From positions 1 through 64,000 of the forward strand of contig CAXHSH010001356.1 of the NCBI GenBank assembly GCA_964019135.1: 64,000 nucleotides of DNA. Direction: 5' to 3'. Shown here piece by piece: positions 9,030-19,194 of the stretch. The stretch is from Arenicola marina. Lineage: Eukaryota; Annelida; Polychaeta; Arenicolidae. A program made the translations under genes and the position numbers. The notes under the pieces are model-generated. The model was not told the DNA's origin, did not search any database, and was given only the letters and a program-made list of their open reading frames with translations. Numbering within the stretch: position 1 is the first letter of the stretch; every line of letters begins with the position of its first letter.

Positions 9030-11337
9030 TGGGGCTCAGTGGCTGGGGGCGGGAGGCTGCCATGGTGTCTCGGTGTGTTACGTGGCGGGGCTCAGTGACT
9101 GGGGGCGAAGGCTGCCATGGTTTCTCGGTGTGTTACGTGGCGGGGCTCAGTGGCTGGGGGCGAAGGCTGCCATGGTGTCTCGGTGTGTTACGTGGCGGGG
9201 CTCAGTGGCTGGGGGCGAAGGCTGCCATGGTGTCTCGGTGTGTTACGTGGCGGGGCTCAGTGGCTGGGGGCGAAGGCTGCCATGGTGTCTCGGTGTGTTA
9301 CGTGGCGGGGCTCAGTGGCTGGGGGCGAAGGCTGCCATGGTGTCTCGGTGCGTTACGTGGCGGGGCTCAGTGGCTGGGGGCGAAGGCTGCCAGGGTGTCT
9401 CGGTGTGTTACGTGGCGGGGCTCAGTGGCTGGGGGCGAAGGCTGCCATGGTGTCTCGGTGTGTTACGTGGCGGGGCTCAGTGGCTGGGGGCGAAGGCTGC
9501 CATGGTGTCTCGGTGTGTTACGTGGCGGGGCTCAGTGGCTGGGGGCGAAGGCTGCCATGGTGTCTCGGTGTGTTACGTGGCGGGGCTCAGTGGCTGGGGG
9601 CGAAGGCTGCCATGGTGTCTCGGTGTGTTACGTGGCAGGGCTCAGTGGCTGGGGGCGAAGGCTGCCATGGTGTCTCGGTGTGTTACGTGGCGGGGCTCAG
9701 TGGCTGGGGGCGAAGGCTGCCATGGTGTCTCGGTGTGTTACGTGGCGGGGCTCAGTGGCTGGGGGCGAAGGCAGCCATGGTGTATCGGTGTGTTACGTGG
9801 CGGGGCTCAGTGGCTGGGGGCGAAGGCTGCCATGGTGTCTCGGTGTGTTACGTGGCGGGGCTCAGTGGCTGGGGGCGAAGGCTGTCATGGTACCTCGGTG
9901 TGTTACGTGGCGGGGCTCCGTGGCTGGGGGCGAAGGCTGCCATGGTGTCTCGGTGTGTTACGTGGCGGGGCTCAGTGGCGGGGGGCGAAGGCTGCCATGG
10001 TGTCTCGGTGTGTTACGTGGCGGGGCTCAGTGGCTGGGGGCGAAGGTTGCCATGGTGTCTCGGTGCGTTACGTGGCGGGGCTCAGTGGCTGGGGGCGAAG
10101 GCTGCCATGGTGTCTCGGTGCGTTACGTGGCAGGGCTCAGTGGCTGGGGGCGAAGGCTGCCATGGTGTCTCGGTGTGTTACGTGGCGGGGCTCAGTGGCT
10201 GGGGGCGAAGGCTGCCATGGTGTCTCGGTGTGTTACGTGGCGGGGCTCAGTGGCTGGGGGCGAAGGCTGCCATGGTGTCTCGGTGTGTTACGCGGCGGGG
10301 CTCAGTGGCTGGGGGCGAAGGCTGCCATGGTGTCTCGGTGTGTTACGTGGCGGGGCTCAGTGGCTGGGGGCGAAGGCTGCCATGGTGTCTCGGTGCGTTA
10401 CGTGGCGGGGCTCAGTGGCTGGGGGCGAAGGCTGCCATGGTGTCTCGGTGTGTTACGTGGCGGGGCTCAGTGGCTGGGGGCGAAGGCTGCCATGGTGTCT
10501 CGGTGTGTTACGTGGCGGGGCTCAGTGGCTGGGGGCGAAGGCTGCCATGGTGTTTCGGTGCATTACGTGGCGGAGCTCAGTGGCTGGGGGCGAAGGCTGC
10601 CATGGTGTCTCGGTGTGTTACGTGGCGGGGCTCAGTGGCTGGGGGCGAAGGCTGCCATGGTGTCTCGGTGTGTTACGTGGCGGGGCTCAGTGGCTGGGGG
10701 CGAAGGCTGCCATGGTGTCTCGGTGCGTTACGTGGCGGGGCTCAGTGGCTGGGGGCGAAGGCTGCCATGGTGTCTCGGTGCGTTACGTGGCGGGGCTCAG
10801 TGGCTGGGGGCGAAGGCTGCCATGGTGTCTCGGTGCGTTACGTGGCGGGGCTCAGTGGCTGGGGGCGAAGGCTGCCATGGTGTCTCGGTGTGTTACGTGG
10901 CGGGGCTCAGTGGCTGGGGGCGAAGGCTGCCATGGTGTCTCGGTGTGTTACGTGGCGGGGCTCAGTGGCTGGGGGCGAAGGCAGCCATGGTGTCTCGGTG
11001 TGTTACGTGGCGGGGCTCAGTGGCTGGGGGCGAAGGCTGCCATGGTGTCTCGGTGTGTTACGTGGCGGGGCTCAGTGGCTGGGGGCGAAGGCTGCCATGG
11101 TGTCTCGGTGTGTTACGTGACGGGGCTCCGTGGCTGGGGGCGAAGGCTGCCATGGTGTCTCGGTGTGTTACGTGGCGGGGCTCAGTGGCGGGGGGCGAAG
11201 GCTGCCATGGTGTCTCGGTGTGTTACGTGGCGGGGCTCAGTGGCTGGGGGCGAAGGCTGCGATGGTGTCTCGGTGTGTTACGTGGCGGGGCTCAGTGGCT
11301 GGGGGCGAAGGCTGCCATGGTGTCTCGGTGTGTTACG
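9030..11337. repeat. 55-bp GC-rich minisatellite (block A, about 42 units)
   Basis: The unit includes GGGGCTCAGTGGCTGGGGGC and CGGTGTGTTACGTGG, with very few differences between units. The plus-strand unit has no stop in any frame. Because 55 leaves remainder 1 after division by 3, all three plus frames stay open for about 2.3 kb and produce three near-identical repetitive peptides of 667-820 aa. I do not call these genes: all three frames being equally open is expected from the repeat alone. The minus strand has TAA and TGA in each unit. Confidence 0.95.
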
Positions 11338-12354
11338 ATGCCATTCATAGTGCGGCAATATAGTGATCGCTCCCGCGGTCAAACTCGTCATAGCGTCACC
11401 ATTGATGCCAGCAGAAAGCGTGTTTTTTTTTCTGTTTCCAAGCTTAGTGATGGTATTTCATAGTGGTGATATCAGACTGTGGTGATATCTGGCAGTGGTG
11501 CTACCTGGCAGTGACGCCATCTAGCGGTGGCGATATGCAGTGGCGCCATCTAGCGGTAGGGACATAAACCTAGGCGTCAATAATTGCTTCATGTGTTCTG
11601 TGCGAAATAAGACTACACCAGTGAGTATCAGATGTGTTTTATTTGGGAGCGGTTGATCATCATACACAATGCAGGATACAGCTTCACAGGTGACCTGCCA
11701 GGCAAGAGACCATACGTGTAGACACTGTGTCATATATAATGAATCAATAAATTATAATTTCCCCCAAAAATTCAAAAAGTAATAAAACGGTAAAAACAAG
11801 ATTACAAGCGAGTCCGTCACAAAGAACATGGTTCGTCTGTTCAATAGTGCTACTACAACATGGGCTACATCATAACAGGATTTCTTACGCAGAGGGTGTT
11901 TGGTTGGGACGTCCAGAAAGCAACATAATCAATATATTATATAGACCGATTCGATCCCGCGACCAAATAGCAGCGCCCTCTGTTGGGAGATTGAGACCAA
12001 ACACATGGCAGACACACAAATACACAGCCAAAGAGTAAAAGCAAGCAACCAGGCTCAGTATACCTCACGACCGGCGATACGCACTAGCAAAGTAAATGTT
12101 TAACTGAAAGTGGTCAGTACCCAGAAGTTGACAAGAATATTCACTGGCAATAAGCACCATGGCGTTAACAATAAACCGTTAACGGAGAGTCATATTCGAC
12201 AGATGTAACCATACTTGTACTAGATATATACAGGACCGTTACCTGGTACAGCTGATGTCGCGTGAGTCCCTCGCATATAAACAAATACAATAACAAGTAA
12301 ATAAATACAGTGGTCCATGCGTTATACAACCTACTGCTATACCAGCTAAACGAG
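11338..12354. other. No gene seen; duplicon sequence
   Basis: Shared with 62,553-63,590. Short GCCATCTAGCGG repeats lie near 11,515-11,560. Small frames (11,521-11,733 minus, 11,847-12,038 plus) persist in both blocks, but the blocks are so similar that this proves little. I recognise no domain. Confidence 0.5.
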
Positions 12355-12662
12355 TCGGGAGTCCGTATAAGGAGTGAGTCGTATAACAGAGGGAGTCGTA
12401 TAACGGTGAGAGTCGTATAACAACGGGAGTCGTATAACGCTAGGAACCGTATAACGGAGGAAGTCGTATAACGGAAGGAGTCGTATAACGGAGGGAGTCG
12501 TATAACGGAGGGAGTCGTATAACGGTAGGAGTCGTATAACGGAGGGAGTCGTATAACGGAGGGAGTCGTATAACGGTAGGAGTCGTATAACGGAGGGAGT
12601 CGTATAACGGAGGGAGCCGTATAACAGAGTGAATCGTATAGCAGAAACAGTGGTATAACACT
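12355..12662. repeat. 17-bp minisatellite (block A)
   Basis: Tandem GTCGTATAACGGAGGGA-like units, about 18 copies. Diverged units reappear at about 12,868-12,960. The matching array in block B runs off the window end. Confidence 0.9.
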
Positions 12663-13831
12663 GGCTTGGTTGTATATTGAGGACGCTTTAACTAATTTTG
12701 GTCATATCCCGTCCATGGGAGAAGGGAGGAAGAGAGGAGCTATGTCCCGGGGTAATCCCCCACTCTTTGCGAAGGAGGACATGGAATTTTTATCTTGCGA
12801 CCACACAGACATGGCCACAGTGGGGCGCAAACCACCGATCCACGTGCCGTTAGGCTCTCAGGTGTAGTATAGTATAACAAAGTGAGTCGTAAACAAAGAC
12901 AGTAGTATAACAGGGGGGTCGTGTAACAGTGAGTCGTATAACGGAGAAAGCCGTATAGCAGAGACAGGGGTCTGGAAGAGGGAGTCCAGCGTCCCGTGTC
13001 GATTTATCCAAGTTATCAGTGTCGAACTCTGATTTTTGGCGACGTTCAGTGTCTTTTTTCTTTGTCAATGTCGAATGTCGACTTTTCAAATATGTCTGTG
13101 TGGCGCGTCGCCATTTACCCCTTCCAGACCCCTAGAGATGTCGTCAGTCGTGATAACGTCACAGGACAACAGGTGGTTACAGCGCCGGGCCTCGTTGTAT
13201 AGAGGTGCTGTAACCTATCAAGGTTACTTCCCCGGACAGCGATCGAGTCACAGAGTGGGCGGTATAGTCCAGAGGAGTCTTGGGTGCAGAGACCATTATA
13301 TATTTATACATAGACACTAAGGATATGAGACTGAGTTACATTCACTCCTGCCACGTGGGAAGGAGATACATTGACCATTGACTTTGGCAACTGACTACTC
13401 TTACTACATATCAATACATATATTTCGTCAGGTGTCTCAGTGAGATCCAGACTAGACCTGCTTAGTCCTTCTAACTCCGTGGCAGTTCTCCGGCATCATT
13501 AGCACGCGATCAAATGGACATCGATTCGGATCTGCATCCGGACACAGCAACCAACCTGGGGCGTGTGTGTGGGGGGGGGGGGGGGCAAGGGGGAATAGCA
13601 ATTTCACAGATCAGTTCACGAACAATTATTTGCCTCATTCCCAGTTCACGGTGAAGTGAAAACCCCATTGCCGGGGAAAGGAAATACCCCTTGTCACCCC
13701 CACTCCCGCCACCCCACGACCCAGATCAGCAGTACCTTCAACCGGCTGCACATGACCACGATGTGGTATTTAGTCAAGACATTCTGCTATTTAGTGAGTC
13801 TCATCTCATCAATCAAGGTTCTTAGTGAACA
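12663..13831. other. No gene seen
   Basis: Holds scattered GTCGTATAAC-like units, a G run near 13,573 and AT-rich tracts. Part may be the 3' UTR of the minus-strand NHL frame that ends at 13,832, but I see no clear poly(A) signal on that strand. Confidence 0.45.
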
Positions 13832-14632
13832 CTAAAAGAGTTGAATCCTGTGGTTTTCCTTGTCTGTGACGACCACTTGACCCGAAGAGGTCAAGGCCAC
13901 TCCCTCCATGCCCTTGAACTGACCGCTGGCGGATCCCCAGGCCCCGAACTTACAGTAGTAGCGTCCGTCTGGCCGGAACACGTGCACCCTGTTGTTGCCG
14001 CTGTCCGCCACGACCACGAACTCCTGGTGGTCGACAGCGACACCTTTCGGCGCCTTCAGCTGACCCCGGTCTGACCCCTCGACGCCGATACTCCGCAGAA
14101 ACCGACCTTGCTTGCTAAACACCTGCACCCTATTATTACCTGAATCGCTGACGATGACGTCACCGCCGTCGCTAATAGCAACGTAATGCGGGTTTTCAAG
14201 CTGCCCAGGGCGGTTGCCAAGGGAACCGATTTTTCGCAGGAAAACCCCTTCCGCTGAGAAGACCTGAATTCTGTTGTTCTCCTTGTCGCAGCCGTAGATG
14301 TCGCCCTCGCGGCTCGTGGCGACACCCCACGGGTAACTAAGGCAACCGTCGCCGGAGCCTTCCTCGGCGAACTTGTGTAAGAAGCGGCCGTTGGGTTGGA
14401 ACACTTGGATACGGTGGTTGTAGTGGTCGGCTATGATGATGTGTCCGGCCGCGTTGACGGCCACTCCGGCCAGACAGTCGAACTCCCCGTCCCCCTGGCC
14501 GTAGGAGCCGAAGGAGTGCGCCAGCTGACCCTGGGGGTCGAATACTAGGACGCGGTGGTTGCTGCTGTCCGCCACCACGATGTGGTCACCCCGGGGGGAG
14601 ACAGCCACCCCCCGGGGCCTTGTAGTCGACTT
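13832..14632 (-). CDS. NHL-repeat beta-propeller, TRIM71/LIN-41-like (terminal exon or partial gene)
   Basis: About 266 codons encode six NHL repeats of 44-47 residues each, a complete six-bladed propeller. Each blade has the V/I-x-DxxNxRIQVF pattern, for example VVADSGNNRVHVF and IIADHYNHRIQVF. The third blade begins YPWGVAT, close to YPWDVAV in TRIM71, and the protein ends at NHRIQLF, much as TRIM71 ends right after its last blade. In TRIM71, LIN-41 and Brat this domain binds RNA hairpins or motifs and represses mRNAs. No RING, B-box, coiled coil or filamin domain is visible in the window. The frame starts just after an in-frame TAA at 14,633-14,635. Its first plausible blade residue is a GTG codon, so no initiating ATG is seen, and the real start must come from upstream through splicing or the gene is broken. 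Confidence 0.8.
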   Translation of the reverse strand, partial: KSTTRPRGVAVSPRGDHIVVADSSNHRVLVFDPQGQLAHSFGSYGQGDGEFDCLAGVAVNAAGHIIIADHYNHRIQVFQPNGRFLHKFAEEGSGDGCLSYPWGVATSREGDIYGCDKENNRIQVFSAEGVFLRKIGSLGNRPGQLENPHYVAISDGGDVIVSDSGNNRVQVFSKQGRFLRSIGVEGSDRGQLKAPKGVAVDHQEFVVVADSGNNRVHVFRPDGRYYCKFGAWGSASGQFKGMEGVALTSSGQVVVTDKENHRIQLF

Positions 14633-15580
14633 TTAGTCGATGGTTGGCGGCGTGTTGCCCGAGCCCGAGGCGGGGACGGTGGGCGGGATAGGTCTACTGG
14701 TTGCCGTTGCGGCGGGAGGGGTGGTTCTACTGGTAGAAGTGGTGGCGGGGACGGTGGGCGGGGTGGGTCTACTGGTTGCCGTGGCGGCGGACGGGGTGGG
14801 TCTACTGGTTGCCGTGGCAGCGAGAGGGGTGGTTATACTGGTTGCCGTGGCGGAGGACACGGAGGGCGGGGTGGGTCTACTGGTTGCCGTGGCGGCAGAA
14901 CCGCTAGGTTGAATGACCGTGGGGGTGACAGTCCGCGTGCCAGGGGTTCCAGCGGGACCAATCTCCGCCCGCAAGGGGGCGTCCCCCAGGTTGATCTCGA
15001 AGCTCTGGGCCTGGTCCGTGACCCGGGGTATGCTGGAGCCGGCGAGGGGAGGCCCTGTCTCCTGGACAAACGTCCGCGCCCGGACCAGGCCACCCCCCGG
15101 GGGCGGAGGCCGGGGCGGAGGGGTGGAGGGCGTGGTAGGGGCGGAGGTTGACTGACCCGCCGTGCTGGCTGCCCCAGAGGACCCGCCCGACCCCGCTCGC
15201 ACGGGGACTGAGCCACCCTGCACCTCACCCTGAACACCCGGAGAGCGGGCTCCACGGGGGGCAGGTCTGCCGCCTCGACCGGCGTTACCACGGTTACCAC
15301 CGCCACCACCACCACCTCCACCACGCGACGTCGCGGCTCCACCTCGCGTTCCCGGGAGCCTCTCGTTGCCATGGTTACCTCCTCGCCGCGTTTCGTTGCC
15401 ATGGTTACCTCCCCGCCGCGTCTCCTTGCCATGGTTACTCCCCCGCCGCCTCTCCGGGTTGGGTCGCGGCTCGTTGGGCTGTCGACCTCGCGCCCCCTCC
15501 GCTCTGGCGTTCTGCCGCCGACTGCGGGCCGTGGAGCCACCCGCACCACTGCTGTCTGTCCCTAAGAGGTCAAGGGTCAC
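14633..15580 (-). CDS. RGG- and Pro/Thr/Ser-rich frame in phase with the NHL domain
   Basis: An open stretch of about 315 codons in the same reading phase as the NHL frame, from which it is separated only by TAA at 14,633-14,635. It has three copies of a RRGGNHGNET-like decamer, then a glycine/arginine region with RGG and RG motifs, a proline stretch, and repeated TATSRPTPP units near the end. It has no ATG start; the open frame begins with GTG. A candidate acceptor (TGACCTCTTAG, ending about 15,563) and donor (GTAAGT, complement 15,605-15,610) lie at its 5' edge, with an ATG at complement 15,617-15,619, but the phases do not join cleanly into this frame. It may be a low-complexity N-terminal part of the NHL protein or a GC-rich repeat that happens to be open. 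The plus-strand frames here are shadows. Confidence 0.4.
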   Translation of the reverse strand: MTLDLLGTDSSGAGGSTARSRRQNARAEGARGRQPNEPRPNPERRRGSNHGKETRRGGNHGNETRRGGNHGNERLPGTRGGAATSRGGGGGGGGGNRGNAGRGGRPAPRGARSPGVQGEVQGGSVPVRAGSGGSSGAASTAGQSTSAPTTPSTPPPRPPPPGGGLVRARTFVQETGPPLAGSSIPRVTDQAQSFEINLGDAPLRAEIGPAGTPGTRTVTPTVIQPSGSAATATSRPTPPSVSSATATSITTPLAATATSRPTPSAATATSRPTPPTVPATTSTSRTTPPAATATSRPIPPTVPASGSGNTPPTID

Positions 15581-15949
15581 AAGACATGAGCGTTAAAGCA
15601 GCATACTTACATGCGCCATCTTAAATTTTTCACATTTTAGAGTCAAGACTAAAGTATCTCAAAAATTATGATTCGTATGTTTTATATCTCTTTGAGTCTG
15701 TAAAGCAACAATTTCAATATCAAACAGCGCGGTTTATTTATATCACGCGCGGACGCCCCAGCGAGCCGCGGTCGACATCACACAGTAACCCGGCGCAGGG
15801 ATATATAGGCAGCCGCCAACATCTGCTGCGTAGAACAAATGTGCTTCTCTTGTCGGTAAGGCGGTAGTTGTAAACACTTTAGTCATTCCAAAATTAATCC
15901 GTATTTTCTCTATTATTCTACCCCAAAAGGAACTTATATATCGAGTACA
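15581..15949. other. No gene seen; TATA-like motif on plus strand
   Basis: Mostly AT-rich, with a short CG-rich part. An ATATATA at 15,801-15,807 is followed 50-60 bp later by GTAAGG, which could be a splice donor. No plus-strand product is recognisable, so this stays a note. Confidence 0.3.
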
Positions 15950-17140
15950 GAAACTGGTTGATATCTACATGTGAAACGGCGGAAACTAAAAGGTTTCTAG
16001 GATGCAACTGGCTCAGAAATTCTCAGATGGTGGAATTCAGTTACGATGTTTACAGACTTTCACGAAGGCATTGAGGCTGTCCTGGATACAGCGATTAGAA
16101 AAGACCACTCGAATTTGGCAAAATATTGCAAAGTTTGTCCTACAAGAAGAAGATAGCATATTAATTTGGCAACTACATCCCAAGTCTCTTCAAATATTAT
16201 CGAAGCGTATATCCAATAGCTGTTGGAAGGAAATTATAAACGACTGGGCCCAACTTAAATTGATAAATTATACTGAGGGTAGCGTAATGAAATATACTTT
16301 CCGGAATGCACACTACCTCAGACATAATAATTGCCTAATGTTGAAACAAAGACTTGTAGAGAAATGTACTAAGGTGATGGACCTATTCTCTGAAAACGGG
16401 AGCAATTTAACCATGCGTATGACGTAAACATTAACTTTTTAGACTTTCTGAGTTTCAAACATGGAGTGCTGGGCCATTGGTTCGAGAAGTCAATATATCC
16501 ACGCCGCCCCACTGATTATGAAGTCGATAGATGCGTTACAGATGTGCTAGACGCGAAACGGTCCTGCAACCATGTGTATTGGAAACTAACAGATACTAAA
16601 TTAGACGAAAAAGGGAGACAACTTGGCAGGAACTATTGCATAGAACAATTGATCTAGATGTATGGAAAGAGATTTAATATATGGTTCCCATAGCAACAAC
16701 CAGAGAAACAAAGATACGGAGTTTTCAATACAAAGTGTTGCAGCAACGCATCCTTCTTACAAATAAATTTGTGAAAAAAGCAGGCATTTCTGAAAACGAC
16801 GAATGCTATTTTTGCGGTTCACATGTAGAAACTATTGAGCATTTGTTTCTGGGATATACATGGGTGGGAGACTTCTGGAATGATGTAATTCGCGTGCTAC
16901 AACAATATATTGAGAGCTTGTTAATGAGAAGAATGTTTTACTAGGTGTAACCCAAAAGTCACAAGCCATTGCGAATCATGTTTTCTTGTTGGGTAAGCAG
17001 TATATCTATGCGACAAAATGTAAGGGAGGCTCGTTAAGGATTCTCACTTTTCTCAATAGACTAAAGGCTATATATATGTTAGAATGCAATGGGTCAGATT
17101 ACATGGATTTCTTTGTACGGTTTAAGTATTTATGTTGAGT
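15950..17140 (+). mobile_element. L1/Tx1-like LINE remnant (ORF2 C-terminal part)
   Basis: Three broken plus-strand frames match the C-terminal half of the LINE at 31.9-35.1 kb. MQLAQKFSDGGIQL corresponds to RMAQSIEEGGVNL. CYFCGSHVETIEHLF corresponds to CGFCGNECETIEHLF, the zinc-binding region after the RT. LLGKQYIYATKCK corresponds to IIGKKYIYQCKWA. Frame changes and stops lie near 16,425, 16,655 and 16,940. The RT palm is absent, so it is a 5'-truncated dead copy, clearly diverged from the other element. Confidence 0.75.
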
Positions 17141-17299
17141 GTGTTTCAATGTGCCATCTGGATTTCCTGTTCTGAAAAAAAAAGGGTTTCTCTTTGGATA
17201 GCCCACAGGCTTTTATGATTTAAATTCAAGACAGAATATACTTACTTGACGTGGAGAAGAGATTGGTAATACAAAAAATTACAGAATATATTACTTTAA
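17141..17299. other. No gene seen
   Basis: Short AT-rich gap between the LINE remnant and a possible terminal inverted repeat. Confidence 0.4.
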
Positions 17300-18819
17300 C
17301 AGGTGGAGGACTGACCGTCGTTCGACGGACGAACGTCCTTCGTAGTACGTACTTCCAATAAGGTTTCGTGCGCACTTCGTTCCAAGGACGGATGGTTTTG
17401 ACATGTTGATTTACTTATGCATATTTGTTTCTGCATATATTACCCTTGTTCAGCTTCATTGGATTGGATGATATGAGGGAAGCCCATTAGTAGGGTCTAA
17501 ACCTCGTTGTGAGATCATAATTAACCCGGCAGTCAATTATGGGAGCGTTCCAGACATGTAAACATGTCCGACGCGGAGGCTCTACAAACCCTTAAAAGTC
17601 TACAAAGACATTGAAACCCTTTGGCAAAACCTGCGGCCATGTAAGTATTTTGATAGCTTTGCATCTCTAGTTTCGTTTTATCGTCATTTACAAAATATTC
17701 CATGGCATATTTGTCAGATAATAGATGGAAAGTGCACCTGTTGTCACGAACAAAATTGCGTCTCTAGATCAACGGACGCGCAACTCGCCTGACCAGGGCT
17801 GCTCCGAAAACAAAAAATCTTGTTTAGTCTGAATGACGATGCGAAACTATCAGAATTCATAACAGTTGTGTCAACATTAACTGTGTCAACAATACTGTGC
17901 TAAATAGGTATGTTCTGCAACGACATTAGGGTCCCCACCCACCCCTTACATACCCGGTACGTATAATCAAACGACTAATACCATCGGCCAAAATAAATTA
18001 TATTAATACAGAACAGATCCATGACAAATTCCCACAGATTAACATCAGCACACAGGGGCGGAAATAGGGGTGCGTGGTTGGAAACTTGAGCATACACTGT
18101 AAAACTCTGGCTTTTCGACGAAATACATCGCAAAGTGACATTTTGCGTATGCAACCCGATGGCCCAAGCCAACGGGTCTTTTTCATGCCCCCCCCCCTCC
18201 CCCGGTGATAAGTTGTTTAGAGACTAGAGAGCCCCCTTCCCCCCTGTCGCAACCCCCACCCCCCTTTTCACATTCCTCGATCCGCCCTTGCCGTACCTGG
18301 GCTCTGAGCATCCCGTACTTCATTCGTAGTACGCCAGTTGGTCGTCCTTCCATCGAAGGGCGGCTGCTATGCTTTACCATACCATCGACAGTGTTCTAGC
18401 CTAATCAGACAAATATGCCATAGAATTTTTACCAAATCGGTTCATAACATATCTACAGATGCTAGTCTTCTAAAATATAATGAGGGTTCAGCTTGGAAAG
18501 GTTTCCATGTGATGTGCCAGGTAAAAACATGTGGAAAATTGGTGTCTCTCAGTGCTCGTTCGCACCGTTCAGTCAAAAAGTTGGAATTCCCCGCCCAACA
18601 GGATACAATGTCATGGTTTCTAAATATAGAGTTGCTCATTGTGAAGGGATTCCCATGGTTAGACCAATAGGAATCCAGCGTAAATCTATATTTGCATACT
18701 ATGAATACATGCATGTTGTTACAAAGTGGCTGCACCTCGATTTAGGTTCACACATACTGCGAAGGAAGTATGTACTTCGTTTGACGGTCGTACTACGAAC
18801 GACGGTGATCCTCGACCTG
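17300..18819. mobile_element. Possible TIR element without transposase
   Basis: The left end reads CAGGTGGAGGACTGACCGTC. The right end, reverse-complemented, reads CAGGTCGAGGATCACCGTCG. Further inside, both continue with related GTAGTACG/GTACTTCC words, giving imperfect inverted ends of about 55 bp. A TAA trinucleotide lies next to each end (one base offset on the right), which would suit a PIF/Harbinger-type insertion but is weak. The interior has no transposase-like frame. It contains a C-rich tract near 18,190-18,270. Confidence 0.35.
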
Positions 18820-19194
18820 ATAACGACTGGTGTTTGCTGGGGTTCCTGCGGGCTGATGAGTTGTAAACACTCATAAACGGCTCCCACGTGGCTTTTGCGG
18901 CCCCTTGCGGGTGACAAATGTGGTCCCCGTACGACGAATCCCACTAAAGGGCGGCGTGGAGCAACATTCAGGGGAGTGTATCCAGGGTGGGGACCAGGGT
19001 GGGGACCAGGGGGTGGGGAGTCCCCACTGGGGAGGCGCTCGCAGCGGTGCTGTTTTACCCTTTACACCAGTATTAACCATATTTGCAGTCAATGTTGAAT
19101 CAAGCACACCTCCCATCCCCCTGCCGAATTCAGCTCTCCCATCCCCGAAATCCCAGGACAACCAGGACAACAAGCCTCGGATACAAGCCTAGCT
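18820..19194. other. No gene seen
   Basis: GC-rich with a short repeat of GGGTGGGGACCA near 18,985-19,020. The open frames have no recognisable content. Confidence 0.45.

Larger units (their letters stand above)
1375..12662 (+). repeat. Segmental duplication block A (TLR duplicon)
   Basis: This block aligns in order with 53,835 to the window end. The match starts at ATTGGGACAGCCTACC and runs through the 27-bp array, LINE-like relic, TLR gene, 73-bp, 25-bp, C-rich, 55-bp and 17-bp arrays. The unique parts differ by only a few percent by eye. The main length differences between A and B come from array copy number. Confidence 0.93.

Noticed and set aside
9001-11463. Three overlapping plus-strand proteins of 667-820 aa
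   Set aside because: They are one 55-bp minisatellite read in three frames. No frame is favoured and there is no signal, domain or codon bias.
12440-12661. Minus-strand LPPLYDSLRYTT-repeat peptide
   Set aside because: Translation of the 17-bp array.
14555-15151. Plus-strand Gly/Arg-rich proteins opposite the RGG/PTS frame
   Set aside because: Shadows of GC-rich repeats. The minus strand has the better case because it is in phase with the NHL domain.
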